From Hymenobacter norwichensis DSM 15439 (lineage in GTDB: Bacteria > Bacteroidota > Bacteroidia > Cytophagales > Hymenobacteraceae): DNA of 64,000 nucleotides. Both the position numbers and the translations under genes were made by a program. Of this stretch, positions 35,895-44,047 are shown one piece after another. The first letter of the stretch is position 1. Each line of letters begins with the position of its first letter. The notes under the pieces are model-generated. The model was not told the origin of the DNA. It did no database searches and saw nothing but the letters and a program-made list of their open reading frames with translations. The stretch is taken from contig NZ_ATVL01000013.1 in assembly GCF_000420705.1 (NCBI RefSeq), forward strand, positions 1-64,000, written 5' to 3'.

Positions 35895-36419
35895 TTATTC
35901 AACCAGGTCCGGCTGGGCGTTCGCTGCGCCAAGCCGGCCCGTGGTCCGCCGCCGCCGTTCGCGGGTCACCCGCAGCACCCGTTCGGCGATGCTGTTGCCA
36001 CCCGCCAGCGTGTCGACAAGACTTCGCGTCCGGGGGAGACGGACTTCGGGGAGGGCTTCCAGTTCGGCTGCCGCCGCGGTGGCTCGCTGGAAATAGTAGA
36101 CCACTATTTGGGCCAGGTAGCAGCCATCCGGGTCGTGGATGGGCGGGTCGAGGAAGGGCACCAGCGACGAGCTGGCCACGTACTGGGTGAACTGGTACAG
36201 GTCTTCGTAGTCGAGGCGGATGCCGTCGCGGTCTTCCCATAGGTCGGGCCGAAACTGGTGGAAGGCCTGCGACCACGCGGCTACGGACAGGGTGGGAAAG
36301 TGGTCGTGGAGTTGCTGCGCCACCCAGAGCACGGCCTCCGCCCGTTGGCCGCGGGTGGTAAAGCGGTAGGGGATGCAGTGACCGTCGAGGGTTCCGGATT
36401 CAAGAGGGGCGGATGGCAT
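35895..36419 (-). CDS. Hypothetical protein, PDLW plasmid family (member 1)
   Basis: The 174-residue protein shares a clear core with three other reading frames in this window: IPYRFTTRGQRAEAVLWV, QLHDHFPTLSVAAWSQAF, then FRPDLWEDRDGIRLDYEDL, QFTQYVASSSLVPFLDPPI. The last 50 residues are basic and variable. It has no signal peptide, membrane segment or known catalytic motif. The dispersed duplications on one plasmid suggest a function tied to plasmid maintenance, transfer or defence, but none can be named. Confidence 0.65.
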   Translation of the reverse strand: MPSAPLESGTLDGHCIPYRFTTRGQRAEAVLWVAQQLHDHFPTLSVAAWSQAFHQFRPDLWEDRDGIRLDYEDLYQFTQYVASSSLVPFLDPPIHDPDGCYLAQIVVYYFQRATAAAAELEALPEVRLPRTRSLVDTLAGGNSIAERVLRVTRERRRRTTGRLGAANAQPDLVE

Positions 36420-36542
36420 AAGGACGTATCGGATCAGAAATGAGCAATGGAGAGAAGACCCTGGCCGGCCGGGGTAGGGGTGTTGGGCGGGCGGACGTCG
36501 CCCGCGTCCTGGAAGCTTCTGCCCGGCTGGTTTACCAGCGCC

Positions 36543-37160
36543 CTACTGGGCGTTCTCCGCCTGGAGTCGGGCTTGCTGCTGGGCCGCCAGCGCGGCTTCC
36601 AGCGGCTTGCTCAGCACGTCCAGCCGGCCTTCGAACCCAAACCCCTGAGCTTTTTCAGTATACGCAGCCCGAGCCCGGCTGCCTTCCCAGAAGAGCCGGT
36701 ACTGGCCCTCTGCTTGGCCCCGACCGAAAAGGTACGTGACTTGCGGCCGCAGCACGGCGGCGTCGCCAAGGGCCAGGAAGCGGCAGAATTTGCCATCGAG
36801 AAAGTAATAGAGCTGGGTGCGCACCTGCGCTTGGTGCTTGCCGAACCAGCCGGTGGTCCCCTCGTAGGCGTAAGCCTGCGTCAGTTCACCCGGTTGGGGC
36901 GGTATTGGGCGCATCTTGGGGAATGCACTCACGGGCTCCCCGAAGGTATGGCCCGCGAGGCCGTTGAGCGAATCGACTTTCCCGCCAAACGGGAACGCGG
37001 GCGGCGAGGGAGGGGCAGTTTCCGTGGCGGAATCCGCCGGCAGGGTGGTCGAACTCGGCGACGAGCAACTGGCGAGCAGCAACCCGCTGGCGAGCAGCAA
37101 CCCGCTGGTGAGGAGCAGGCGCACGGCGGGCGGGAAACGGAAGCGGGACGGAAACAGCAT
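36543..37160 (-). CDS. Hypothetical lipoprotein
   Basis: The protein is 205 residues from ATG 37160. The signal peptide contains a duplicated segment (LLTSGLLLASGLLLASC) and a lipobox with Cys at about residue 31. The mature part carries a Ser/Thr/Pro linker, then GLAGHTFGEPVSAFP, YEGTTGWFGKHQAQVRTQLYYF, and a helical Ala/Gln-rich end. The spacing FGEP...FP...Y-F-L-DGKF looks like a small alpha/beta domain, but I do not recognise it. It sits between two PDLW-family genes on the same strand. Confidence 0.65.
   Translation of the reverse strand: MLFPSRFRFPPAVRLLLTSGLLLASGLLLASCSSPSSTTLPADSATETAPPSPPAFPFGGKVDSLNGLAGHTFGEPVSAFPKMRPIPPQPGELTQAYAYEGTTGWFGKHQAQVRTQLYYFLDGKFCRFLALGDAAVLRPQVTYLFGRGQAEGQYRLFWEGSRARAAYTEKAQGFGFEGRLDVLSKPLEAALAAQQQARLQAENAQ
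37074..37113. repeat. 18-bp tandem repeat inside a lipoprotein signal peptide
   Basis: CTGGCGAGCAGCAACCCG occurs twice in tandem with a third partial copy (CTGGTGAGGAGCAGG). It encodes the repeated LLLASG hydrophobic core. Slippage here would lengthen or shorten the signal peptide in frame. Confidence 0.65.
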
Positions 37161-37227
37161 GCGTTCGGAAAGGGTAAGCAGGAAAAAAAGGGGTGCACTG
37201 GCCCAATGGCTACCGGGGGCGCGGTCG

Positions 37228-37797
37228 TTAATTGCCGGTTGGTTCGCCGCGGGCTTCGCGCAAGGCCTGCAACCGGCCGGGGACGGCGGCACGGGCCCGG
37301 GCCCGGTCTGCGTTGCGGGGCCGCTCATGCGGGCCCGGTTCGGTAGCTTGGTAGACCAGGAGGGCCGCGATGTCGCCCGCGGCCAGGCCCGTGACCAAGC
37401 CGTAGACGGCGGGACCGCAGGCGGATGGGGCCGCTTCGATTTCGGCTAGGGCATCGATGGCATCGTCCTGGCGGTTGACCAGCTGCTGGGCAAAATACGG
37501 GCTGCGCGGCCCCAGGACGCGGTGCTGGACGACGTCCGTTTGCAGGTAGGAATACAGGCAGCGCGTCATCCGTTGGAGGCCTTGTTGGTCTAGGTGCGCA
37601 GTTTCCTGCGTAACCCACAAATCGGGTTGCACCGTGAGCAGCGCATAGACCCAGCTTTCCCAGCTCAGGCCGGGGTAGTAGATGAGCCTTTCTTCCTGCA
37701 CGGAGACGAGGGCCCGGGATAGCTGCAGGGCCGATGCCTGGGCATAGGGCACCCGCCAGGGGGTGGGGACGGGGAGCGGAGCAGTGGAGGAGGCCAT
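37228..37797 (-). CDS. Hypothetical protein, PDLW plasmid family (member 2)
   Basis: The protein is 189 residues from ATG 37797; a GTG at 37860 lies inside the operator palindrome. The core WRVPYAQASALQLSRALVSV, then SWESWVYALLTVQPDLWVTQ and LQRMTRCLYSYLQTD aligns by eye with the proteins at 35895 and 39661 (IPYR/LPYQ start, PDLW centre). The family shares no known motif. It is divergent from an XRE regulator across a palindrome, suggesting regulated expression. Confidence 0.65.
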   Translation of the reverse strand: MASSTAPLPVPTPWRVPYAQASALQLSRALVSVQEERLIYYPGLSWESWVYALLTVQPDLWVTQETAHLDQQGLQRMTRCLYSYLQTDVVQHRVLGPRSPYFAQQLVNRQDDAIDALAEIEAAPSACGPAVYGLVTGLAAGDIAALLVYQATEPGPHERPRNADRARARAAVPGRLQALREARGEPTGN

Positions 37798-37851
37798 AGC
37801 AGGGGAACAAGAGGGCTCGGAAAGAGCCGCAAGATACAGAAAAGGGATAAT

Positions 37852-37871
37852 TGTAATCACATGTGACTACA
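37852..37871. promoter_or_regulatory. 20-bp palindromic operator candidate
   Basis: TGTAATCACATGTGACTACA is an inverted repeat with one mismatched pair. It is centred between the PDLW-family gene (minus) and the XRE regulator (plus), the expected place for control by the XRE protein. Confidence 0.6.
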
Positions 37872-37903
37872 AACGAGGTGCTATTTAGTTCCAGCTTGCC
37901 GGG

Positions 37904-38146
37904 GTGAAAAACGAGGTGGTTTTGCAGGCCTTCGGCCAGCACCTGCGGCGGTTGCGCGAAGCACGGGGCTGGAGCCAGCAGGCGCTGGCCGATGTGGCCG
38001 ACGTGTCCAAGCCGACCATCTACCGGCTGGAGACGGCCCGCTACTCGGTGACGCTCGACGTGCTGGCTTCGCTGGCGCAGGGGCTGGAAATCTCGCTCAG
38101 CGAGCTGATGCAGTTTCCGGTACCCCCGGCTCCCCCTGCTGGATGA
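37904..38146 (+). CDS. XRE family helix-turn-helix regulator
   Basis: The 80-residue protein starts with GTG. Most of it is one XRE domain: FGQHLRRLREARGWSQQALA then DVADVSKPTIYRLETARYSV, TLDVLASLAQGLEISLSEL. It has no sensing domain. It probably binds the palindrome at 37852-37871 and controls the divergent PDLW-family gene and itself. Confidence 0.85.
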   Translation: MKNEVVLQAFGQHLRRLREARGWSQQALADVADVSKPTIYRLETARYSVTLDVLASLAQGLEISLSELMQFPVPPAPPAG

Positions 38147-38702
38147 GCAGTGGAGCAACGGCTTGCCTGATTCGTCTCTGGCACCAACCCCTATCGGCGC
38201 TGAGATTTCACTGAAGCCACGTCCAATCAAGCGGCTATCCGCTTCGCTTACTGCCGGCCTTCCGATTGTAACTAGCACTGCAGGGAAACGTAATGCTCAC
38301 CCGGCGCGAAAAGGACCATGGAATGCCGGCGTCGCACGCGTAGCGGCCAAGAAGTAGCTCTGAAAAATGGGGCGGTGGGGGCCGTCGCATACTTCGTTTT
38401 TTGGGTTTCGCGGAGCGGGCCAAGCCCGTTCTAAATACCAAGTAAGCAAGTCGGCGCGGTCGTTTTTCTCGATTTGTGGCGTGGCAAGCGGGGTACCGGC
38501 ACTGTGGGAGCGAATTAGTACGGAAGGCATCGGAAGGGATTGTCTGAGCGCTGCGGAGGTTACAGAGGTTCGGGGGTGTGCAGCTGATAGTGCAGTAAAA
38601 AACCCGTTGTTATTGCAATATACAGCTCAAGCAGCTGCACATTTGACACTAAATTAAGTATTATACTACATTTATGCTGTAAAATGCAGATTAATAGGCG
38701 CT
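38147..38702. other. Intergenic region, two weak overlapping ORFs
   Basis: About 550 bp hold a 64-codon plus-strand frame (38163-38357, TTG start) and a 77-codon minus-strand frame (38297-38530) that overlap each other. Neither resembles a known protein. The last 50 bp turn AT-rich before the promoter of the next XRE gene. Confidence 0.4.
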
Positions 38703-38710
38703 TACTTTTG
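38703..38710 (+). promoter_or_regulatory. -7 promoter element (TACTTTTG)
   Basis: It matches the Bacteroidetes -7 consensus TAnnTTTG, 19 nt before the ATG of the XRE gene at 38730. The same TACTTTTG word lies at 41016-41023, 20 nt before the ribbon-helix-helix gene. Confidence 0.45.
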
Positions 38711-38729
38711 CGTGATTTCAGCGCACTGT

Positions 38730-39131
38730 ATGTATTTTGCCAAAAACCTGCGCTTTTTGCGGCGCAAAGCCGAGTGGTCCCAATCGGACCTGGGAGACAA
38801 AATAGCCACGGACTATAACACGATTAGCCGGTACGAAAGCGGGAAATCAACCCCCAAGCTCGAAGCCCTAACGAAGCTAGCGCACGTGTTTGCGGTGAGC
38901 ATCGAGGAGCTTCGCAACGTAGACCTAACCAGGCCAGCCGGACCGGCGCCGGTGGAAGAACCAAGCAAGAGCTACCCAAGTCCCAGCCGCCCGTCTTCCA
39001 CGAGCACCCCACCCGAGGCGGTAAAGCATCCCCTCGTCGTTTCCATTGAATTAGATGGTACGAAGGCCACGCTGGAGCGCGCGGTCGCGCGCCTGACGGC
39101 CATCAACAACGTGATAGCCGCTACGCAGTAG
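38730..39131 (+). CDS. XRE family regulator with C-terminal extension
   Basis: The protein is 133 residues from ATG 38730; an in-frame start at 38712 falls in the leader. The N-terminal XRE domain is FAKNLRFLRRKAEWSQSDLG, DKIATDYNTISRYESGKSTP, KLEALTKLAHVFAVSIEEL. A Pro/Ser-rich linker leads to a C-terminal helix (LDGTKATLERAVARLTAIN) that may mediate oligomerisation. It is a plasmid regulator of unknown target. Confidence 0.85.
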   Translation: MYFAKNLRFLRRKAEWSQSDLGDKIATDYNTISRYESGKSTPKLEALTKLAHVFAVSIEELRNVDLTRPAGPAPVEEPSKSYPSPSRPSSTSTPPEAVKHPLVVSIELDGTKATLERAVARLTAINNVIAATQ

Positions 39132-39217
39132 CCGGTCCGGCGCTAGTTCGCCACCACCTAATCTCTTGCTGGCGGCTCCCGAAAGAAATAGCGCCCGAAG
39201 CTGCCGAACACGCTTGC

Positions 39218-39601
39218 TTACTCCCGGCAAGCGGAGCAGGTCTCGATGAGGGCAATGTCAAACGTTCCCGTTTGGGCCCGCAGCAGCCGATTGATGGCCA
39301 CTAGGTCCTGCAGCACGGGGTACTCCGTGATTTCGGCAAGGCGGTACTCCAGGGTCGTCAGACCGTACGTGTGCCCCATGCCGTTGGCGAAGTGAGCGTG
39401 CTGCGCGATCCTCTGGAGTTGTGCCAGCAACTCCGCGAAATGGCCTGCCTTGTGCTGGTGGAATACGACGAGCACCTGAGGCGAATTCACGTCAAAGGAC
39501 GTGGACGGGCTGTAGGGCCCGAACGGATGGCGGCCAGTAGTGGGCCAGGCGTGCAGGGTGGTGCCGCTCACCTTAAAAATTAGCTTGGGCTCTTGCTGCA
39601 A
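39218..39601 (-). CDS. Hypothetical protein
   Basis: The 127-residue protein has beta strands at the N-terminus (PKLIFKVSGTTLHAW), a middle helix (HKAGHFAELLAQLQRIAQHA), a second helix (VLQDLVAINRLLRAQTG) and a C-terminal CSAC pair that might bind metal. No signal peptide. It is followed on the same strand by the helix-rich plasmid genes up to 40911. I do not recognise the family. Confidence 0.5.
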   Translation of the reverse strand: MQQEPKLIFKVSGTTLHAWPTTGRHPFGPYSPSTSFDVNSPQVLVVFHQHKAGHFAELLAQLQRIAQHAHFANGMGHTYGLTTLEYRLAEITEYPVLQDLVAINRLLRAQTGTFDIALIETCSACRE

Positions 39602-39660
39602 TCGAAGCCATCCTTCCGTAACGGGTGCGCCACCGGCGGGAGGCTACCCGGGCCGCCAAC

Positions 39661-40212
39661 TTATCGGAGGCGGTGAAGCCACTCTTCGACTTCGGAACTC
39701 CCCGGCGCTGGCCCTCTCCCCGGCAGGACCGGCGGCAGGGGCGGGGCGGTAGGCAAATTCCAGCACCACGCCTGCACGACTTGCTGAGCGAGGGGATTGG
39801 GCCGGGTCAGGCAGCGCAACAGGGCGTAGAGCCGGGGGCCGCAGGGCGCGCTGGCCACCACTTCCGGCAGAGCCCCCGCCGCCAATACGCTGGCGTGCAG
39901 GCCGTGTTGAGCTAGGCGCAGAGCCGGTAGCCCGTATAGGGGTGGGTCCAAGACGGGTAGTTCCGGGGAAGATGCCAGGTGCTGAGCGAGTTGCGTCACG
40001 TCCGGCTCAGCGAGCGTGAGGGCGGAGCCAGTGAGCCACAGATCGGGCTGGAACTCGGCCAAAGCCTGAGCCCAAGTGCTAGGTCGCAGGGTGGGGAAGT
40101 GATGGGGAAGGCGCTGGTGGAGGAAGGCCAAAGCCTGCACTCGTTGGGCCGGTGTGGCTTGCTGATAGGGAAGGCAGACGGGGGCGGCGGAAAAGGCGCG
40201 AGAAAAAGGCAT
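39661..40212 (-). CDS. Hypothetical protein, PDLW plasmid family (member 3)
   Basis: The protein is 183 residues from ATG 40212 (MPFSRAF), which matches the start spacing of the other members. The core VCLPYQQATPAQRVQALAFL, HHFPTLRPSTWAQALAEFQP, DLWLTGSALTLAEPDVTQLA, QHLASSPELPVLDPPLYG aligns with the protein at 35895. The C-terminus diverges. It is the most distant of three intact copies. Confidence 0.65.
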   Translation of the reverse strand: MPFSRAFSAAPVCLPYQQATPAQRVQALAFLHQRLPHHFPTLRPSTWAQALAEFQPDLWLTGSALTLAEPDVTQLAQHLASSPELPVLDPPLYGLPALRLAQHGLHASVLAAGALPEVVASAPCGPRLYALLRCLTRPNPLAQQVVQAWCWNLPTAPPLPPVLPGRGPAPGSSEVEEWLHRLR

Positions 40213-40310
40213 AGCCAGGACGTGAACGCGGGGAGCGTGAGGGGAAGTAACCGTCGGAAAAGGGCAGGTGGGCGCCACCCCCGGGGTTCGGCGGCTGGCT
40301 GCGCGAGGCG

Positions 40311-40637
40311 TTAGGCAGCGGAGTCGTCGCTGGCCGGCGGTTGGTCGGGGCGGGTTTGCCCCTTGCGGACTTGTCGCGTTTCGCTTTCCTGCCAGTCCTG
40401 GCGCAACTGGCGGGCTTCCGTCTTTAGGGCCTGGCGCCGGTCACACAGGGCTTCGCGGAGCGTGTCAACCACTTGTGCGCCCGCGGCCCGCTCGACAGGC
40501 ACGGTCACCGCCTGGGTGGCCGAGTGCAGGGTCAGAGCCACAATGCCCTCCAGTTCCAGGGCGAGCAGCTGGTGCTGCTGGGCGCGGGCCGCTTGGCGGG
40601 CCCGGCGGACTTGCCGCAGCTGTTTGCTATACCACAT
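40311..40637 (-). CDS. Hypothetical helical protein
   Basis: The 108-residue, strongly basic protein opens KQLRQVRRARQAARAQQHQL and has a second helical part (VVDTLREALCDRRQALKTEARQLRQDW, two pieces). Its start overlaps the end of the gene at 40627-40911, so the two are coupled. It probably binds nucleic acid or forms a coiled coil; function unknown. Confidence 0.5.
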   Translation of the reverse strand: MWYSKQLRQVRRARQAARAQQHQLLALELEGIVALTLHSATQAVTVPVERAAGAQVVDTLREALCDRRQALKTEARQLRQDWQESETRQVRKGQTRPDQPPASDDSAA

Positions 40638-40911
40638 GGCCGGCCAGCGAGACGGGGAGTGGGAAACTGGCCTGCTGGCGCTTGGCGAGGGCCGGCGAAG
40701 TGGTGGTCCGCCAGCGGGCGAGTTGCTGGGCGTTCTCGTCCTTGTGGACGCGGTGGTTGGACAGCAGTTGCTCCGTTTCGCTCAAGTAAGAAGACGGGAA
40801 GGTCAAGGCCGTAACTCGGGTACGCAAAGTGGCCGAGGAACGTGCTGCTTTACTTGTTGTCCGACTTGCGGGCAGAGCCAATCGCTGAAAAGCAATGTTG
40901 GATGCATTCAT
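40627..40911 (-). CDS. Hypothetical small protein
   Basis: The protein is 94 residues from ATG 40911 (MNASNIAFQRL); an in-frame upstream ATG at 40947 falls inside the inverted repeat. It contains TFPSSYLSETEQLLSNHRVH, a short helical segment, and no recognised motif. It is the first gene of the coupled pair and is divergent from the ribbon-helix-helix gene, with a 25-bp-arm inverted repeat directly in front. Confidence 0.5.
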   Translation of the reverse strand: MNASNIAFQRLALPASRTTSKAARSSATLRTRVTALTFPSSYLSETEQLLSNHRVHKDENAQQLARWRTTTSPALAKRQQASFPLPVSLAGHVV

Positions 40912-40972
40912 TTGTGTTGCATTTGTTAATACAATGCAAACATACAAATTGTATTAACAAATGCAACACAAA
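40911..40972. promoter_or_regulatory. 62-bp inverted repeat between divergent genes
   Basis: A 25-bp arm starting TTTGTGTTGCATTTGTTAAT (40911-40935) is exactly inverted at 40948-40972 around a 12-nt loop. It spans the upstream region of the minus-strand gene and lies 70 bp before the ribbon-helix-helix gene, a likely operator for it. Confidence 0.75.
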
Positions 40973-41015
40973 ATATATGACTGGTTTAAAAAATGTATTG
41001 AGTTGATGGATATCC

Positions 41016-41023
41016 TACTTTTG
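41016..41023 (+). promoter_or_regulatory. -7 promoter element (TACTTTTG)
   Basis: It matches TAnnTTTG and lies 20 nt before the ATG at 41044. Confidence 0.45.
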
Positions 41024-41043
41024 TATCAAAATATTCGCTACTC

Positions 41044-41229
41044 ATGGCATCCAATAAGAAGCTAGAAGCCAAAGACGCAGATAAGCCTAAGCCTGGTATT
41101 CTGCACATTCGCCTTGACCAAGAACTCTTGGATGCTTCACAAGATTTGGCAAAGGAATTAGGATTTAATCTGTCAACTCATGTGCGTGTTCTTCTCCGTA
41201 AGGCGTTAGACGAGAGAGGAAAAAAGTGA
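41044..41229 (+). CDS. Ribbon-helix-helix (CopG-like) protein
   Basis: The 61-residue protein has a Lys-rich N-terminus, then GILHIRLDQELLDASQDLAK (strand-helix) and LGFNLSTHVRVLLRKALDER (second helix), the plain RHH layout. It has no toxin partner in frame downstream; the next gene is a broken HNH nuclease. It probably binds the inverted repeat at 40911-40972 and controls the divergent genes. Confidence 0.7.
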   Translation: MASNKKLEAKDADKPKPGILHIRLDQELLDASQDLAKELGFNLSTHVRVLLRKALDERGKK

Positions 41230-41296
41230 TATTGTGGCGGTTGTAGAGCTGGGAAAGAGATATAAATTTAGGCAGGAATAAGGTTAGTTTGCCGGT

Positions 41297-42073
41297 ATGA
41301 AAACAGGTCAACGTCTCTGGACCCGTGATGAACTGCTGCTGACCATCAATCTGTCCTGCAAGACGCCGTTCGGGCAAATACACAAGGGCAATCCGGCTAT
41401 TATCCAGTTGGCGGGGCTGCTGAACCGTACGCTTAGCTCGGTGACCTATAAGCTGGTGAACTTTGCCAGCCTCGACCCCAACCTCGATAGGGTGGGCATG
41501 GCGAATGTCAGCCACCTGGACCGGCAGGTATGGCGAGAGTTCTACGCCGACTGGTCGGGGCGGGCACTGGAAGTGAGCGTCTGCTGGCGGAAGCCCACCA
41601 CCTGACGCTGGAAGAAGTTGCGGCCGAATACGAGCCGCTGCCGCCGGTACCCGTAGGCCGGGTGAAAAAGCAACTGGTCAAGGTGCGGGTTAACCAGCAA
41701 TTCTTTCGGCGCACGGTACTGGCAGCCTATGATAACACCTGTTGCGTTACGGGTTTGCGTCAGCCAGCGCTACTTGTGGCGGGTTATATTAAGCCGTGGG
41801 CAGCAGATGAAGTGAATCGACTGAATCCACGTAATGAAGTGGCTTTAAACGCACTGCATGATCGGGCTTTTGAGCTAGGACTATTCACTATCCGGCCTGC
41901 TGGCTACGTGGTCGAGATAGCTCCGGCAGTACGGGCAGGAAGTCGTTCGGACGCGCAGGCCGGGGGTATTACTGAGGCAGTACCACGGGCAGGTGCTGCG
42001 GCTGCTCGCCCGGCGGCGGTTTCTGTCCGACCCGCAGTTTCTGGCGTGGCATCGGGGGAAATGGCCAGGATGA
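41297..42073 (+). pseudogene. HNH endonuclease gene with two frameshifts
   Basis: Reading with two frame changes gives one familiar Bacteroidetes HNH protein. Frame 1 begins RLWTRDELLLTINLSCKTPF and runs to about 41575 (VWREFYADWSGRALE). Frame 2 carries SERLLAEAHHLTLEEVAAEY, then YDNTCCVTGL, and PRNEVALNALHDRAFELGLF to about 41940. Frame 3 ends YHGQVLRLLARRRFLSDPQF and LAWHRG then TGA. The last two sections hold the HNH-type nuclease core. The gene is inactive unless sequencing errors explain the shifts. Confidence 0.75.
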
Positions 42074-42185
42074 GTTGTGTTCCGACCTGGCAAGGCAACA
42101 CAGACCTTGGGCAGGCGGTAACTTAGCTGGGGGCGCTTTGTAGTTGAAGCGCTGTACCCACCATTAACACTGTACAGTGTACTCG

Positions 42186-42659
42186 TTAGTCTTCGTCGTC
42201 GTAGTTGTCCAGCATATGGTTTAGCACTTGATCGAACAATTCCTCGGGTGTGTCAAACGACTTAACTACCACTCCCCCGACACGGGCGCTAATTTCAAAT
42301 TTTTGGCTTTGCAGGTTATGGCGGTAAAAGTCCATGCCTGATTCGGCGAAGTACACAAAGTCGCGATTCGGAAGGTAGTCGCGCAGGAGCACGTTAGCTT
42401 CCACAAAACCCTGAATAACAAATTTCTTCTCGGCATAATATGGTTTGCTAGCGTAAAGCACCACCCCATTACAATCCAAGCCGTCTGACTGGGCCAGAAT
42501 AGCTACGTATGCGGCAGGCAATTCATACGTTAGCATCCGGCGAACCTGTTGTTTAAATTCGCTTTGCGCTGCTTCTGCTAGCGGCTGCTGGATGGCCTCA
42601 CTGGCTTCGGCCTTATCCTGTAATACGTTGGCCAGTAACTGTTGAGAAGTAGCGCTCAT
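42186..42659 (-). CDS. SUKH (SMI1/KNR4, YrhA-like) immunity protein
   Basis: The 157-residue protein has a helical N-terminus, then the SUKH core: LPAAYVAILAQSDGLDCNGV, VVLYASKPYYAEKKF, VYFAESGMDFYRHNL, and FDTPEELFDQVLNHML near the end. SUKH proteins commonly neutralise nuclease toxins. Its ATG overlaps the stop of the TssD-HNH toxin gene by 4 bp, the tight coupling expected of a toxin and its immunity gene. Confidence 0.82.
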   Translation of the reverse strand: MSATSQQLLANVLQDKAEASEAIQQPLAEAAQSEFKQQVRRMLTYELPAAYVAILAQSDGLDCNGVVLYASKPYYAEKKFVIQGFVEANVLLRDYLPNRDFVYFAESGMDFYRHNLQSQKFEISARVGGVVVKSFDTPEELFDQVLNHMLDNYDDED

Positions 42660-43951
42660 GGTTGAGGAGTCGGTGGGTAGATAATATCGTTACAGATAGG
42701 CCACTGAACCACGCGGGTCTGGCCGGCTTGCAGGTCGCCTGTTAGCGTGTTCTGCACATTAGTAACGACCAAGTGGTACGGGTCATTTTTGATGAGCATC
42801 AGATTATCGAAGCGATTGTCCCCCCCGTCATCGAGCGGTACTTTGTGGTGCACCTGATAACCGCTGGGGCATTTACCAGAGGCTATGCGGTCGATAGTGG
42901 CATCGTCTAGACCCGCTTTACGTAAGCGCTGGACGGTTGCAGGGTCACTGCCTATGTGTTTTAAAAAGCTCTTCCTAGCTGACGAGTTAAATTTGCGCCG
43001 CAAAGCATCCAAGTCTGCTTCAGGTCGTTTGGTATAAGAGAGAGGAATGATATAGAATTCCGGCAAGTGAACAGTTTCGCCACGCAGCGGGCCGGTAGCA
43101 TACAAATCGGCTAGACTGTGCACGTGTATGCCTTTTACTTTCGCCAGCAAGGTTATGTACTCGGCTTCTTCCGCCGTTGTCAGCGCCTTATTTAAATGCG
43201 CGGCTTCTAGCTGGGCTAAGCGGAAAGCATCGGGGTCAGGTGGAATGGTGGGATGCTGGGCGGAGAAGTTTTTGTCGGCGTCATAGCCGGGCGCATTGGG
43301 GTCATTAGCGGGCGCAAGCACTAAGGCAGCGGTCAGGGAAGCAGCCCGGGCAATAGCCGTGGCGCCCAAGCCGAGAACTTCTGTTGCTACCTCTCCAGCA
43401 GGGGTAACTACGCGTTTTATAATGCTTGAGGCCACCGTTTCAGCTTTTAGCGTCCCGCTACGCATGATGGCGGCTAGCGTCGCCGATGGCCGCAGTTCGG
43501 GCGGCTTGGTCAGGGCCCGGAAGCGGGTAGCTTCATCGGTGGCCCAGGGAATCAGGCTGTGGGCTTCCAGGCGTTGTCCTTGCACCTCAGTCGTAGCGGC
43601 AGAGAAGTGCAGCTCGGTTTGAAAAGAAGTTGCCCCATCCGTGCTGCGGGCATCAAACCGGCACTCGTAGTGTACTAAGGCAGCGTTGTAGAAGGTGACC
43701 TGTTTGGCCTTTTGGCCTTCACCCTGGAAGAATACTAAGTGGCCACTTTCCCGACGATAAGGGTCGAACATCAAGGTTTCCCACACAGGCCAAGCTGCCT
43801 CCTCTCCGGTTAGGGTTACTTGCAACAGGCCAACCCGAACTGTTGAATTAGGTCGGCCTTCGTAATCAGTGATTTGGTAAAAGTGGAAGTCGGCCACCGC
43901 ACAACCGGCGCTTAGCCCGGCGACCTGAATTTCAGCATATAGAATAGGCAC
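42656..43951 (-). CDS. TssD(Hcp)-HNH nuclease fusion, T6SS effector
   Basis: The protein is 431 residues from a GTG at 43951, which gives MPILYAEIQVAGL, the expected start of a Bacteroidetes TssD tube protein. An upstream GTG at 44047 adds a spurious hydrophobic stretch. Residues about 1-140 are TssD-like: ITDYEGRPNSTVRVGLLQVT, WPVWETLMFDPYRRESGHLV, QVTFYNAALVHYECRF. A linker region of about 220 residues follows, then a C-terminal HNH nuclease: GYQVHHKVPLDDGGDNRFDN, LMLIKNDPYHLVV. This is an evolved Hcp carrying its own DNase, coupled to SUKH immunity. Confidence 0.8.
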   Translation of the reverse strand: MPILYAEIQVAGLSAGCAVADFHFYQITDYEGRPNSTVRVGLLQVTLTGEEAAWPVWETLMFDPYRRESGHLVFFQGEGQKAKQVTFYNAALVHYECRFDARSTDGATSFQTELHFSAATTEVQGQRLEAHSLIPWATDEATRFRALTKPPELRPSATLAAIMRSGTLKAETVASSIIKRVVTPAGEVATEVLGLGATAIARAASLTAALVLAPANDPNAPGYDADKNFSAQHPTIPPDPDAFRLAQLEAAHLNKALTTAEEAEYITLLAKVKGIHVHSLADLYATGPLRGETVHLPEFYIIPLSYTKRPEADLDALRRKFNSSARKSFLKHIGSDPATVQRLRKAGLDDATIDRIASGKCPSGYQVHHKVPLDDGGDNRFDNLMLIKNDPYHLVVTNVQNTLTGDLQAGQTRVVQWPICNDIIYPPTPQP

Positions 43952-44047
43952 GGCGAATACGGCTAAGTAGACCAGTAAAATAGAAATTTTCTCTTGGCTG
44001 GAACGTGTAATGTCGGTGCCTAAAATATACCAACGGCGCAACAGCAC

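Noticed and set aside
36447..37346. 299-codon plus-strand frame
   Set aside because: It lies opposite the lipoprotein gene, whose lipobox and start are clear; the plus frame has no motif and an Arg/Gly-rich composition typical of a shadow frame.
38163..38530. Two small overlapping frames between the XRE genes
   Set aside because: They overlap on opposite strands, one needs a TTG start, and neither has a recognisable domain; noted only as part of the intergenic region.
43952..44047. N-terminal membrane anchor on the TssD-HNH protein
   Set aside because: The hydrophobic stretch appears only if translation starts at the upstream GTG; starting at 43951 restores the standard TssD N-terminus.
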